Position numbers and translations under genes: made by a program. A DNA stretch of 64,000 nt, taken from positions 3,844,001 through 3,908,000 of the forward strand of contig CP126196.1 of NCBI GenBank assembly GCA_030272155.1, read 5' to 3'. Below are positions 24,594 through 36,786 of the stretch, piece after piece. The notes under the pieces were generated by a model that did not search any database, was not told where the DNA came from, and saw only the letters and a program-made list of their open reading frames with translations. The first letter of the stretch is position 1, and the number at the start of each line of letters is the position of its first letter. The DNA comes from Tetradesmus obliquus. Lineage: Eukaryota; Chlorophyta; Chlorophyceae; Sphaeropleales; Scenedesmaceae.

Positions 24594-24930
24594 GCTGGCT
24601 GCTGACTTTGCAGGCAGCAATGAGTCAGCAGCAGACAATTGAGGTTGCTGGGGTGGGGGAGCAGCCTGCTAAGGGGGCTGCTGGTGAGGCTGCGGGTGGG
24701 GCAAAACCGGGAGTGGCTGGGTGAACTGGCTGTTAATCCTGCAGGCGGCAATGAGTCAGCAGGACACAGATGCTTGTGTCAGACACGCCTTTTGCATATG
24801 ATGGTGGCGGCAACACGGATAAGGTTATAAGATAGCATGTGCGTGAGGCTGCGGGTGGCGCAAAACCAGGGGTGGCTGGTGAGCGGGCTGCTAACTTAAC
24901 AGGCAGCAGTGAGTCAGCAACGCACAATCT
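24594..24930 (+). repeat. Repeats of the haloperoxidase 3' end
   Basis: A block containing GGGGCAAAACCAGGAGTGGC, the stop codon and CAGGCAGCAATGAGTCAGCA is present at the gene end (from about 24555) and again near 24640-24760 and 24843-24925. The 3' end of the last exon and the first part of the 3' UTR were therefore duplicated as well. Confidence 0.8.
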
Positions 24931-27090
24931 GTTTTGACACAAGTTTTGTGCGACATGGTGTGGGCAGCAGGCCCAGGTTGCGTGCAGTCAAAGTGGTCAT
25001 GCACATCGGCAAGATGTGACGTTTCCCCGCATCCCAAATGAGAGAGACTGGCACATCAGCTGCTTCGGATTGGCTGCATGCTCGGCTGTATGTTGTCATG
25101 CATGCACCGAGGGATCGCTACAGGCACTGTTGTGCTGCAAGTCTACGACAGTCTCAAGGTTTAAATACAGGGCATGTGCATGCAACCGCTGGTACTACCA
25201 ATTGAGTTGTGGCTTTCACTGCCTGTATGTTGAGCTAGCCCAGAGCAACACCGTGCGCTCTTTGTTCTTCACATGGATATGAGCTTTAAATGGCTGATGC
25301 AAGATGCAGCTGCGTTTGTCTTGTTTGAATATGCCGAGATGTGTTGCAGATGTGCAGCCAGCAGGTGTCGTTGTTGTTTGTTAGTGTTGCAGGGACAGCT
25401 TGCATAATCTGTCATGCTGCAGCAGGGGCAACTCAAAGTCACAGGCTGCTCCCTGTATGCATAAACCCTACGCAGTACCCTGCTTTTGGCATGCGTGTGT
25501 GGTCAGGTTGCAATGCTGTGCTTTTGTTGCTACGCTGCTGCCAGTTGTGCACTACACATTGAAATGCTCAAAACGTCATTACCATGGTGCGCAGACACTA
25601 CACACAGGAAACATGTCATACAGAAAATCTTACAGATTTCAATTCGACTGGCAGTCTTGGCATAGTGAGCCGCTGCTGCTAGCTAGCTGTGTTGAGCTGG
25701 TATGCCACGTCGGCATGAGTGTTTGAGTGGGCTGGCTGCGCTGATGGGATGCCTGTGTTGGGGCCTCAGCCACAGGGATGCGCAGTACTGAAGTAGGTTC
25801 CCTTTCAAGCTTCCTTTTCACAATTTGCGTATTGCCACAATTTTATTAGCCCACAGAGCGTGTGTTTATGCAGACTTTGCAACAGGTTGAGTTGCATGTG
25901 TTGTTGTTGTAGTTGTTTGTACAGAGGTTGTTTGGAGTAGCAATTGCCGCAGCATGTGCACACACCAGACGATGGCATTCCGGTGTCGATGTCTTGTCCG
26001 TTTGCAGTGCTACTGACTTAAAAGCAATGTTCAGTTGTGCTGATGCTTGCTGGTTTTGTTGTGCAATGCATGATGCATAGTAGCACTTGCACATGTACCG
26101 CGCCCCGTGTTTTTGCGTCATCAAATGACACATCAGCTGGTCTTCTCTGCTGCTGCTTCTTCTGCTGCTGGCATTTGGTGGTCAACAGAAGTGCTACAGT
26201 CGATGCTGCTGCCGCTGCTGTTGGCAGGCCTGCTTCTGCTGCTGTCAGAGCAGACGCATGGCTGGATGCCTTCGTTGTTGTAACAATTGAATACAGCTGT
26301 GCAGGCCCCAGCAACCTGCTGGCAGGTTGTCTGCCTCCTACAAATGCTGCTGCACCGTGCGTGACGCACAGTTGCAGGCACCCTGTGCCGACAGTTGGCA
26401 ACAACATGCGCACCACGAGCCTTGCTGAGCTTTAGACGAAAACATGCAATCAGGCACACCACAGCATGGCAACACATCATGCATGACAGAAGTGTGGGCA
26501 TCACACAGCCAAATGTGCCTGGCAAACGGCAGCAGCTCATCCTGCATGACAACGGTCCCGCTAGCATTGTCCCTCTCACGAAGGGCAACACACTGATGCA
26601 ATGCGGGTGGCGTCACACACCAGTTGTGTGATGGCAATGAGGCAACCCTGCATGACGCAGGCAGGCATGCGCACAGCAACTTGCAGACCCGTGGCGGTAG
26701 CCTTGCCCAGCCTCTGCTGCAGATGCTGCTGCCAGTGACGGCTGCAGCGTCCCACTTTTGTACGTTGCGAGGCCATCTATGGGCTGCGCCTGGGACGTGC
26801 GCGGCACAGGAGCATGCGGTGTGTTGGTTGCTGTGCTGTATCACGTAACACGGAGACTGCTGGCGTGGGCAAGTGCGTCCTGCAAGGCCCGGCAGGCATG
26901 ACAATGCCAAGGCATGACAATGCCAAGGACTTTTGACAGCTGCAGGCGGGTGAAGTAATGGTGGTGGTGGTGGTGCTGGCTGAACACAGCTTGATGGCGT
27001 AGGCGGCACTGGCGTGGTTGTTCAGTTGCTGCCGCAGCCCTCTGTGCTGATGTTGCGGGGCTGTCCAAGGTTGTGCAAGCGGCGGAGCCC
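24931..27090. other. Intergenic region between convergent genes
   Basis: Separates the plus-strand haloperoxidase-like gene from the 3' end of minus-strand SSU72. Open frames up to about 220 codons exist, for example on the minus strand near 26.3-27.0 kb. They have no recognisable motif and are rich in Cys/His/Pro from out-of-phase triplets. I see no gene here. Confidence 0.5.
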
Positions 27091-27092
27091 TC

Positions 27093-27416
27093 AGCGTCAG
27101 TAGTAGCAGACCATGTAGGTGGTACGCCATTGCACTGCCCTGGCAGTGTCGCCTTTGAAGACAGAGAGAACCAACTGCAGCTGGGCTTCAGTAGTAGCAG
27201 ACCGTGTAGGTGGCGCGCCGCTGCACTGCGCTGGCACTGCCGCCTTCAAAGCCAGAGGAAACCAACTGCAGCTGGGCTTCAGTAGTAGCAGATGGTGTAG
27301 GTGGGGCACAGCTGGTGCTCCAGCTCAAAGTGCTCCAAAGTCCACAGCTGGTCCAGCAGCAGACGAGACAGAAATCCTCGCATGCAGCAGCTGTCAGCTG
27401 CTGCTGCTAATGGTGC

Positions 27417-27457
<41 letters not shown>

Positions 27458-27610
27458 CCACTGCTGCTGTGCGCTGTTGCTGCCGAGGTCCAGTAGTTGA
27501 CCGCATTATTTTCTGCAACTTGAGGTCCAGTTCAGTAGTAGCAGATGGTGTAGGTGGCTCGCCGCTGGTGCTCCAGCTCAAAGTGCGCCATCACCTCATC
27601 CACTGCTCAG
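27093..27610 (-). repeat. Copies of the last SSU72 exon beyond its stop
   Basis: Downstream of the SSU72 stop, the exon 7 end (FELEHQRRATYTICYY plus stop) recurs at about 27531-27605 (well preserved, DEVMAHFELEHQ kept) and 27283-27345 (LEHQLCPTYTICYY). It recurs in decayed form near 27180-27235 and 27095-27135. A GTAGTAGCAGA core marks each one on the plus strand. CAG runs (CTG on the sense strand) separate some of them. Confidence 0.85.
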
Positions 27611-27801
27611 CGGCGGCAGCAGCTGCAGCAGCAGCAGCAGCAGCAGCAGCAATGGTGACGCTGATTGCATGCAGCCTCTTCTGCTGCTGCCGCTGCTGCT
27701 GCTGCTGCCGCCGCGCTGGCGCCACTGCCGTTCAGGGTTTGAAAAGGCATTGCCGCCAGTGGCGCTCAATTTGTAGATGGCTTCAGATGCTGAAATCAGC
27801 T

Positions 27802-30134
27802 TCAGTAGTAGCAGATGGTGTAGGTGGCGCGCCGCTGGTGCTCCAGCTCAAAGTGAGCCATCACCTCATCCAGTGCACCCTCCCAGGAGTCAGCCGCCTC
27901 CAGCTGCAGCAGCAGCAGCAGCAGCAGCAGCAGATAGAGCAAGGCAATGAGCGCACCGGATAAACTGGGTACAGCAAGAAACTCATAGGTATGGCGTGCT
28001 GCTGCTCTCACACCAGCAGAGCTGCTGTAACTGTGGAAGGTTGCATGGCAGCCAGCCATGCTTGCGATTCGTGCAAGCCGCAGATGGGCACTTGCACAAC
28101 GACCTCTGCAAGCACTTGCCCATGAACAATGCCAGCTCAATTCAGCAGCAGCAGCAGCAGCAGCGACAACCAAGCCCAAGACAACAAGATCCGCAGATTG
28201 CAACACCAATCAGCAGATTGTTGGCGTGCAGGAGCTGCTGCTCACCATCTGAAAGAGCTGCAGGGTTTGTTGCACCCAATTTATTGCTGTCCTGAAAAAT
28301 GTTGAAAGTGCCTAGTTGAAAGCAAGCACACAGTGAACCGAGACAGCTCGCCAGCGCTGCTGCTCACCATCTGACAGAGCTGCAGGGTTTGTGGTGCCAC
28401 CTTTGCTGCCTCCTCATGGTTGTCCTTCACATCCTGCAAGCAGTGGTGACAAGGCGCATGTTACAACGAGGTTAGATGCAGCTGGATGTACCACAGTAAT
28501 GTGCCAAGTAAGCAATGCAAGGGAGCACTTGAATCCTGACTAGCCTGGTCACAGAATCACACTGTAGCAAGCATAACACGGGGTACTGCAACCTTCTGCT
28601 GTCGCTGCACACGTGGCTGGTTCACGTGTGCTGAGCAGCACCCTCCTTATGCAGAGCACAATGCCTTTTATGCAAGGCAAGCAAGCTATTACCGTGTTGT
28701 CCGCACAATATTGGGCTCATACCATGTACAGGTGTTCACAATCGTTCAGAAATGCCACCAATGCTTGATGCCACTCACGATGTTGATGACCAGCACAGGC
28801 TTCATCAGAATCTGAGGCCTGCCAGCCATATCTGCACAGCACAGCAAACATACCATGCTTTCACGCAAGACGAGACATTTCGCACGTGCAACAGTGCTTT
28901 GGTGGGCGGTAAACTTGCACCAACATCTGCAGAAGCCCGCACAGCTGCAGCATGCGGCTGCTTTTCTGTCTGGGCGCTGCTGTATGTTGCACGCAAGGCC
29001 ACTGCTGTGTTGCATGACACAAAGCTTGCATTTAGGCGCAATTTAAAAGCAGGTGAGCAGGGTTGGCTGTGGCGGGGGCCCACCTTCGATGACCTGCTGC
29101 ATGACCTTCTCCTCAAAGCACACCACAGCATCAAACACCTCCCTGCAGTAGCAGCAGCAGCAGCAGCAGCACAATAGCGATGAGTATGAGTCCAAAGCTT
29201 CTTTGGATGCTGTGCAGCTGCGACTTGCTCTGCTGGTATCAATGCACTCTTCCAGACCTCACACTATGACTGTGCAGCATGCCCAGTCTCCTGCCACATG
29301 TTCCGGCAGCTCTAGCAATCCTTCCAGCTGCGCCAGTTGACATAGTCACACTTCCTGCAAGCTACACAACTGACCAACAAGCTGTCCCGCAAGCTGTCCT
29401 GCAAGCTGTCCTGCCAGCTGTCCCGCAAGCTGTCCCGCAAGCTGTCCTGCAAGCTGTCCCGCAAGCTTTCCTGCAAGCTGTCCCGCAAGCTGTCCCGCAA
29501 GCTGCCCTGCAAGAGTTCCTGCAAGCACGACAACATGTTTTGCACTGCCGCCAGGTGCCAGTGTTCGCACCTGCAGTACTGCCACTTCTCTGGCGCTGCC
29601 TTGACTGCCATGTTGCGCTGCAGCATCGTGAGCAGGCCGTTGCGCGTATACAGCGCCTCATCCTGCATATGCAGCAGCAGCAGCAGCACACAAGTAATCA
29701 AACGGCGCTGCCTTGACTGCCAGATTTGCATTGCAGCAGCGTCAGCCGACCGTTGCATGTGTACAGCGCATCATCTTGCAAGGCAATGCGGCATAGATGG
29801 CAGTTATGCATAGATATTCCACAGCACAGCACACAAAGCACGTCGCATGCGTCATGCAGTGATTGCACCCAGCTTTGAAGATGTCCTATACACACCTGCT
29901 GCTGCTGCTGCTGCTGCTGCAGACTGACCTACAGGCCTGCTCATTGTGCCGCAGACAAGATGAAGGATCTCTGTTTTAATGCAGTGACCACAAACAACAG
30001 ACCCACCTTGGACTTGAGGTCATTGAAAATGAAGTCGTAGCGGGTGCCAAAGTCGTACACGTTGGGCTGCTTTGGCCCTGGACCTGGCAGCTTCACATGG
30101 CCACCCACACCGTACGAGCAGACCTGCGCATGGT

Positions 30135-30179
<45 letters not shown>

Positions 30180-30696
30180 GCAGCATTTGAGGCGCGGCAT
30201 GTGTCAAACCAGACACCAAGCAGTGATCTTGCTTTGTGAAACGTTCTGCTCTGTGTAAGGGCTTTGCTGACTTGCTAGAAGAACGTCAAACAGGACACCT
30301 TGAAAACTGCATACATACACCAGGACAACTGCTGACTTTGGCTGCAGGCATGTGTGATGTGTTGCGGGTTGTGACTGCTGCTTGCATCTCAGCCACTGCA
30401 CCTCCAATGCATTGTGAAGAGGTGCTCACCAACCAAAGTGATGCAAAAGACTAGGTTCAAGGGACCCACACTGTCTACGGAGCGTGTGCTGTCCTCAGCT
30501 GCAATCTGCTTCCACTGCTGCTGTGTCCACTGCTGCTGCTACTGCTGTTGGTATGCGGGCAACAGTCGTCTCCAATAGCAATCGCAAGACGAGAAGAACT
30601 CACGTTGAAGTTGTGTTCCTTCAGCACGCGGTGTGCCTCCATGCTTCTGTTCTGGTTGGACGCGCAGACCATTGCAAAGCGAAGTTTCTGAGGCAT
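27802..30696 (-). CDS. SSU72: SSU72 RNA polymerase II CTD phosphatase, 7 exons, 193 aa
   Basis: Nuclear phosphatase that removes phosphate from Ser5 and Ser7 of the RNA polymerase II C-terminal repeat and acts in transcript 3'-end formation. Exons, in transcript order: 30696-30604, 30123-30007, 29662-29571, 29142-29084, 28831-28779, 28433-28368, 27903-27802; every junction keeps frame. The 193-residue length equals that of the family. The P-loop CASNQNRS gives the CX5R signature with catalytic Cys11 and Arg17. Other family blocks are SYGVGGHVKLPGP, PNVYDFGTRYD, YTRNGLLTMLQRN, VINIDVKDNHEEA and the terminal TYTICYY. Nothing essential is missing. Partial copies of exons 3, 6 and 7 lie in introns or beyond the stop. 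Confidence 0.97.
28236..28285 (-). repeat. Copy of SSU72 exon 6 end
   Basis: On the minus strand this repeats the end of exon 6 (QTLQLCQM region) and its GTGAGC donor. It lies between exon 6 and exon 7. The upstream half and the acceptor are missing. Confidence 0.7.
29379..29527 (-). repeat. 12-bp minisatellite in SSU72 intron 3
   Basis: About twelve units of CAAGCTGTCCCG, varying mainly by C/T at one position. The period is 12 bp, so all frames stay open on both strands and give long artificial ORFs. It has no counterpart in the coding sequence. Confidence 0.9.
29700..29790 (-). repeat. Decayed copy of SSU72 exon 3
   Basis: Read on the minus strand it gives DDALYTCNGRLTLLQCKSGS, compared with DEALYTRNGLLTMLQRNMAV in exon 3 (29662-29571). 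An acceptor-like TTGCAAG precedes it. Lost identity and a changed end suggest a non-functional copy. Confidence 0.75.
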
Positions 30697-31540
30697 AGTG
30701 TACCGCTGCCTGCCGCTGGTCCAACACGTATGTGCTACAGCGTTTCAAGGATGAAATTGGGCCTTCGACAGGCGATCACCAGTCAAGTCGCTTACAAAAC
30801 AGCAGGTGCACTGCTAATGTGAAGGTGTTTGCCCAGCTTTCAGCAGCAAAGCAGCAGCTGGATACTCTTGGTGATCAACACTGTGATATAAAACTCATAA
30901 TATTGCGCTTAAAGCTGTGCTTCTGCTTCTACCAGTGTGGAAGTGACAACCCTAAGCCCTGAGTCAAACAAGAAAATGACACACAGATGCTGCCAACCAT
31001 GCTCGACTGTACGGCCAATGGCGGTGACTTCAAAAAAAAACCCAACAACATGCAGGGATGAATATGCAAACTGTTGTAGGGGGAAGGGTCAGGCGCTCCT
31101 GCGCATGCCCATCCGCCTGTCGACGGGCTGTCATTCAACACAGCCAACTGCTCTGTAACTGCAGACACGGTTTGTAACACCCATCTCAATATCAAAGGCA
31201 TGCATTGCTGCAGCATACAGCTGCTACACCATCACGCTCATCCGTATGGCCTACGCGGCGTCCCAAAACATTGTACACAGCGTGTTTCCCTCGCCTCCTT
31301 GCCACATCCTGCCCCTGAACTTATTGAGTCTAAGCTGCCCTGTGGCCCTCTGCGCTTCACACACTCATCGAATACCAGCTGCAAATGCTTGCTGCTGACC
31401 TTCAAGACATTGCTGGAAGCGTAAAACTCACATGCTGCCGCAGATGGTCTTGTATCACCCTGCAGGATGCTGCAAGCCCATACACTTGCAATTAACAGCA
31501 CCAGCAGCTGCCCTTACTCCAGTACCGTCACTCATTCACA
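30697..31540. other. Spacer between MYND gene 3' end and SSU72 start
   Basis: Both neighbours are on the minus strand, so this stretch holds the 3' UTR of the MYND gene and the promoter and 5' UTR of SSU72. A minus-strand TGTAA (TTACA on plus) occurs near 30790. No coding exon seen. Confidence 0.4.
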
Positions 31541-31832
31541 CTACTGCTGTGCCTCCGCAGGGCGCTCCTGCTGCTGCTGTGCCCACCACTTGCACTGCGC
31601 CTTATGCTCAGCATAATCCTCCACTTGGCAATCCCTGCTGCAGTACTTAGCGCGCTGGCAACGGCTGCACCTGTGCAAACTGATTTTGGCACCTGCTGCT
31701 GCTGTCCCTGCTGCTGCTGTCCCTGCTGCTGCTGTGTTAGAGCCTTTCTGGGCGCCGCACCGCCAGCACGCATGCCGTTTGCTGCTGCCTGCTGCTGCAG
31801 TGTCTTGGCGGCGTGTTGCTGCTGTGGCTCCC

Positions 31833-31865
<33 letters not shown>

Positions 31866-32383
31866 GCCGTTGCTTGACCTCTTGCTGCTGTTGCTGAATG
31901 GCTTACTGTTTTTGCTGGTTCTGCGGCTGCTGCAGCAGCATCCGGCAGCAGCATCGGCAGCAGCTGCTGCTGGAAGTCGAAGCAGCTGCTGCAGCCAATC
32001 TTGCTGTGGCGCTTGCAAGCCGCTTTGTTGCCTTGGACCCTCTTCCACAGGCCTGCCACAGACAGCTGCTGCCTGTCTTCAAGGTCTTGTACAATTATCT
32101 TGAAGCCTTTCTCTACAAGTCGCTCGCGCTGCTCCTCGGCAAGGTGGTCTTCAAACTGTTCGGCAGAGAACCAACACAGTTTGGTAACATGGCCTGTTGT
32201 GGCTGTGATGTGACTGCAATGCGTGGTATACTGTTGTCGCGCATACATACATAGCATGCTTCAGCGCATGGCAGTTCTACTATATCCAGCATGTTTTTCA
32301 GCAGTGCTGTGTGGTACTGACGTAGGCTTCGTGCATGTGAAGTGCTGCCCTGCTCAACCGCTCTAGCAGTACTCAACATGCCA

Positions 32384-32417
<34 letters not shown>

Positions 32418-32661
32418 GCCGCTGCTGCTTGCTTATGGCGGGCAGAAAGCGACACAAGTATGTGGACAAGGTTTGACTTCCTCTCTACGCAAACCCCTGA
32501 TCGTTCTTACTTGCCTGTATGTTGTTGCAGGCCCTGTGATCAGTGCAGCAGACATGGCACCACTCCCTGCCGTGGCTGGCACAGAAGATAAAACCGTTGA
32601 TAGAAACATCTTCGTGAGGTCCGTATCCAGTATATACACAATTATCTTCGTCATCGGACAT
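31541..32661 (-). CDS. MYND-type zinc-finger protein, 2-exon model, 267 aa
   Basis: MYND fingers bind two zinc ions and usually mediate protein-protein contact. The model uses exons 32661-32511 and 32193-31541, with a GTAAGA donor and a CAACAG acceptor, and keeps frame. The N-terminus (MSDDEDN) leads to a Cys/His-rich patch (FCASHGREWCHVCCTDHR), a pattern seen ahead of MYND domains in fungal and algal proteins. A helical segment (FSAEQFEDHLAEEQRERL) and long Ala-rich runs follow. The C-terminal finger has Cys193, Cys196, Cys226, Cys229, Cys235, Cys239, His247 and Cys251. The gap between the first and second Cys pairs is 29 residues because three TAAAG units are inserted, whereas most MYND fingers have about 7-10. 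The intron has a sense-strand CAG run near 32.4 kb, so a small extra coding exon there cannot be excluded. Confidence 0.82.
31685..31735 (-). repeat. 15-bp coding repeat inside the MYND finger
   Basis: Three units of GCTGCTGCTGTCCCT (plus strand) encode TAAAG repeats on the minus strand, between the first and second Cys pairs of the finger. The repeat is in frame and lengthens the zinc-binding loop. Confidence 0.85.
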
Positions 32662-33590
32662 CGTCGATGCTGCGTCTCGGAACAGCTGAGTGGAACAGTA
32701 TGCAGGAAGCGTGAGCGCGGCTGCTGCACATGTGAGACCACACGAGATTACCAACAAAATTTTGAGCTTTATAATGCTGCCGGCCGACGAGGCGCTTGAA
32801 TACCTTTGTGCATGCAGCACCAAACCCCAGCCCCGAAACCCCAGTTGTCAAACAGAAGCTGGTGGCAGCACACGCGACCCAGTGACAGAAACAAGCTGGA
32901 AGAACACCAACACATTGTCATCAAGCGCCTGCGAGCGTCTATGAACGATGAGCAGCGCATTCTGACTGGAATCCAGCAATGCACTAGAGTCTTGTACAAG
33001 TCACTTCTCCAGCGCTAGGCGCCACCCAAGTGGGTACTTCCAGGGTTCTTTGCACGCTGAGCAGTGCATGCTGCATCAAGTGATGATTGCAGCAGAAGCC
33101 TGCAACAGCAAGGTGCACATGTCGGCGGTTAGGACCGCTGCTCGATAAAACTGGATCACGCACTAGTGCCTCAGTAGTGCCTCAATACTGAGGCTCAGCA
33201 TTGCCAAACTAGCACTTAAGTTCAGCCGCAGCAAGCTTTGCACAAATGTGGCATCAAGCTGTATAAGCGGCTCTTCAAAACCCCTCTGTGCAGTGCCACA
33301 CCTCAAAAGAGCTGCTATCTGGCAGCACCCACTGCTGATACTGCAATCTGCTCACCTAGAGGCACTGATGCCCAAGAAGCAGCAGGCTGCAGGAAGTGTT
33401 GGCGCGTTGTTGACAGAGCGAGGTGTGTGCATGCGGCAAGCTGCATTGTGCCTGAGACACATGCCTGCCTCTGCCTTCGTTGAAGCTCCAACTTCAGCTG
33501 CGATTGCCAGGAGGTGCAACGAGTGAATGTGGCAGCGGCGTCAGGGCGGCGGGTCGGTTGTCATGGCTGATCACTGCTGCGGGTGATTTG
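32662..33590. other. Region between glycosylase repeats and MYND gene start
   Basis: Nothing with family resemblance seen. It should contain the MYND promoter and 5' UTR and perhaps the distal 3' UTR of the glycosylase gene. Confidence 0.4.
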
Positions 33591-33592
33591 CT

Positions 33593-34100
33593 GTCAGTGC
33601 GTAGCCAGGGCAGCTCTGCCAGCCGCTGCACCGCCAGCTCTCAGATAGACGCCACCTTTCAGTGCTACAGGCCAGGCATGTGGATGAGACTGTGTCTGTA
33701 TGGCCAGAGCAGCTCAGTCGACCGCAGCAGATCAGCTGTCAGGCCTGCAGGCCAGGTTGATGTCGCTGCGTAGCCAGGGCAAGTCCGCCAGCCGCTGCGC
33801 CAGCTGCCTGCGCAGCAGATCAGCTGCCATGGCTGCAGGCAAATGGCAAGTCGATTCGCAGCCAAGGCTGGCAGAGCTGCCCGCTGAGCAGATCAGCTGC
33901 CACAGCTGCAGATGAGTTGCAAGTCGGTTCGCGGCCAAGGCAGCTCCGCCAGCCGCTGTGCTAGTTGCCTGCCCAGCAGCTGAATAGCTGTCTTGGCTGA
34001 TGTCATGGCTGATCCACCCTGCAGTCCAGCTTGATATCGGTGCGAGGCCAGGGCAGTTCCGCCAGCCGCTGTGCCAGTTGCCCGCACACCACTGATAAGC
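33593..34100 (-). repeat. Copies of the last glycosylase exon beyond its stop
   Basis: The segment coding QLAQRLAQLPWPRSDI recurs past the stop codon at about 34040-34097 (QLAQRLAELPWPRTDIKLD), 33925-33985 (QLAQRLAELPWPRTDLQ), 33855-33890 (decayed), 33760-33815 (QLAQRLADLPWLRSDINL) and 33595-33640 (decayed). Divergence concentrates after the PWPR motif. CAGATCAGCTG blocks separate the units. Confidence 0.8.
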
Positions 34101-34102
34101 TG

Positions 34103-35532
34103 TCACGACTGATCAGGCTTAGGCTTGCAGGGCAGTTGTATGTCGCTGCGTGGCCAGGGCAGCTGTGCCAGCCGCTGCGCCAGTTGCCTGTAGGGTGCCT
34201 CTCTGGCTTGATTGCTCATGGGTGCAGCGCCTGCAGCAGCAGCAGCGGCAGCAGCAGCAGCAGCAGGCAGGCAAGGCATGAAGCTTGGAAGAAAAACAGT
34301 ATTGAAGGTGGCTGAGTCTGATGTCAGCAGGGACGTGAACGTTGAACTTGTCACCAGGCAGCAAGCGGCTGCCAGATTTATCAGGGGCCTGAACAACAAA
34401 AGGCAATCTATCCAAAAGGATTACCACCCCTCACCTGAGGTGCTTGTGAGCACCCACACCTCAGTCTTGTCAGCAGGCAGCGGCCAGCCAGGCGGCAGCT
34501 GCTGCTGTGGCTGCAGCCCCAGTTTCACTGCTGCCGAGGCCACGCGGTCTTTGCCCCTGCGCTGCTGCCCCGAGGCATCCAGGTTTAGAAGTTCCAGATA
34601 GTGCCTCTGCAAGGTTACAAATTGCATCATACAGTGTGACCAGAATGTTATGTAGCACATGCTGCCACGCGGTCCTTGCCCCTGCGCTGCTGGCCTGAGG
34701 CATCCAAGTTCAGCAGCTCCAAGTAGTGCCTCTGCAATGTTATAGAGCGTTCTAACAAGTGTTACATATAGGTTGAATAACATCTGAACATGACAGAGCC
34801 AGCCGATGGGGCATAAGGGTTCAGCAGCTCCACTGGCAGGTAGTGCCTCTGCAGAGTTCAAAGTAAACTGTTATACCCGGCAATTAGAGGTTGTCATTTT
34901 GATCACTACATTGTGCCACATGTGCACATGCCCGTGTGCTGATGCCCTGAGCAGCTGCATGTCTGCAGTGTGTGTGGCAGATCACAGCATGAGCTGTCTC
35001 AACAGGCTCTGTTGTTGTGATTGTGGCACCGCCAGCAGACGTGCACACTTGTCGCATCAACGGCTGATAAGTGCTATGGCAGGGTCCTCACAAAAGCAGG
35101 CAGGTGCTTGTTCGGATTCTGATAAGGTGCAATGGTACAAGTGCTCGAACAGCAAAACACAAGTATGCAATGTTGCTGCTGCTGCATTGCGCACCTTGCC
35201 AGTGAAAGCAACCAGCCGAGGAGCTCCACAGCGGCCACAGCTGCAGCCTGCAGCACGGCAAAAACCACAAACCCCTGAGGCGGAAGCCTCTTTCTTTGCA
35301 GCCGACACGCTGCCTAGCCAAGCCTGTTGCCAGAACTGTTGCTCTAAACATTGTTGAACAACGCCGCACCATCACAGCAGTAAAATTCAAGTACAAAGAG
35401 GCATTACCCTTACCGATGCTGTCGGAGGCAGCCTTCATGTGAGCAGCCAGCCGCGCGTAGAAGGCGGCCCTCCAGCCCTGGAAGTCCGCAGCAGTGAACA
35501 GCGAGCTGATGCAGCAACAGGCAAGCAGGGGT

Positions 35533-35572
<40 letters not shown>

Positions 35573-36737
35573 GTTCACGGCAGTACAGCGGCTCAACTGC
35601 TGAGATGCTGAGGTTTGCCTAGATGGCTCCAGCAGCTTCATACTAGGTGGGCCAGGAAGTCATGCATTGCCGGAAGGCTGCTGCTGCTGCTGCTGCTGCT
35701 GGCATAACATACACTACATAAAACCTGCTGTTTATGCCTGGCACTGCTACATGTTCAACATATGCCACTGCTACTCGCCCATCCGTGCGTGCGCAAGGCT
35801 CCTCTCTCGATACGTCAGCACCAATTGTCACGCATTCTTGAACCCTGGTCACCTGTCGGTGCCTGGCTGGCTGCTGCCCACATCAGTGAAGCCCACCCCC
35901 ACAGCAGCAGGCATGCATGGCAAGCCCGCAGGCTGTTGCATCTACTGCTTCTAAACTGGTGCCCTGGCAGCCTATGTCTGGCAGTGCAGGCCCACTCCTG
36001 CTCACACAACACTGTCTGCACTCGACTCACTGAGAGATGCCGGTCAAGTGACAAAACAAGTACCAAAACTCAAACTTGAACCCCAGCTTACCTGTCGGTG
36101 CCTGGCTGGCCGCTGCCCACGTCAGTGAAGCCCACCCCCACAGCAGCAGGCATGACGTCATCAGCCTCAGGGCCTGACACACCAGGGGGTGTTATGCCTG
36201 CATGTAACACAACAAGACGACAGTTTGTGAACCCACACCCGCAGCAGCAGGCATGACGTCATCAGCCTCGGGGCCTGACACGCCAGGGGTTGTTATGCCT
36301 GCACACCGTGTCCCAGTGCAATGCCGAATCGGTTGTTGAACTAATTGAGCAATGTCAGCTCATATACATAGCAAACAGTTGCAGCAGGCATGACGTCATC
36401 AGCCTCGGGCCCTGGCACACCAGGGGGTGTTATCCCTGCACGTCAGCGCAGCAACACAGAAAATAAGCGACCAAATCTGCTGGACTCACATGCCTGGTGC
36501 GTGCATTGGTGGTTCAATCAACTTGATGGCAACGTTGTTGGTGAGTGTTACATGGTGTCACCTGCACGTGGCTGCTGGTTTTGTTACAAAATGTTACAAG
36601 GTGTTTGTGTTGGTCACCTGCAGACTCCAGGATGCGCCACATGCGGTTGGAAGGATTGGAGTAGTAGTGGCCCGTATGCCAGGCATGCTCACTGGGGTTG
36701 TGACCAATCTGCAGCAGCAGCAGCAGCAGCAGCAGCC

Positions 36738-36786
<49 letters not shown>

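Noticed and set aside
26338-27009. A 223-codon minus-strand frame
   Set aside because: It is rich in Cys/His/Pro with no repeats, motif, splice context or similarity to neighbours; it looks like chance in GC-rich DNA.
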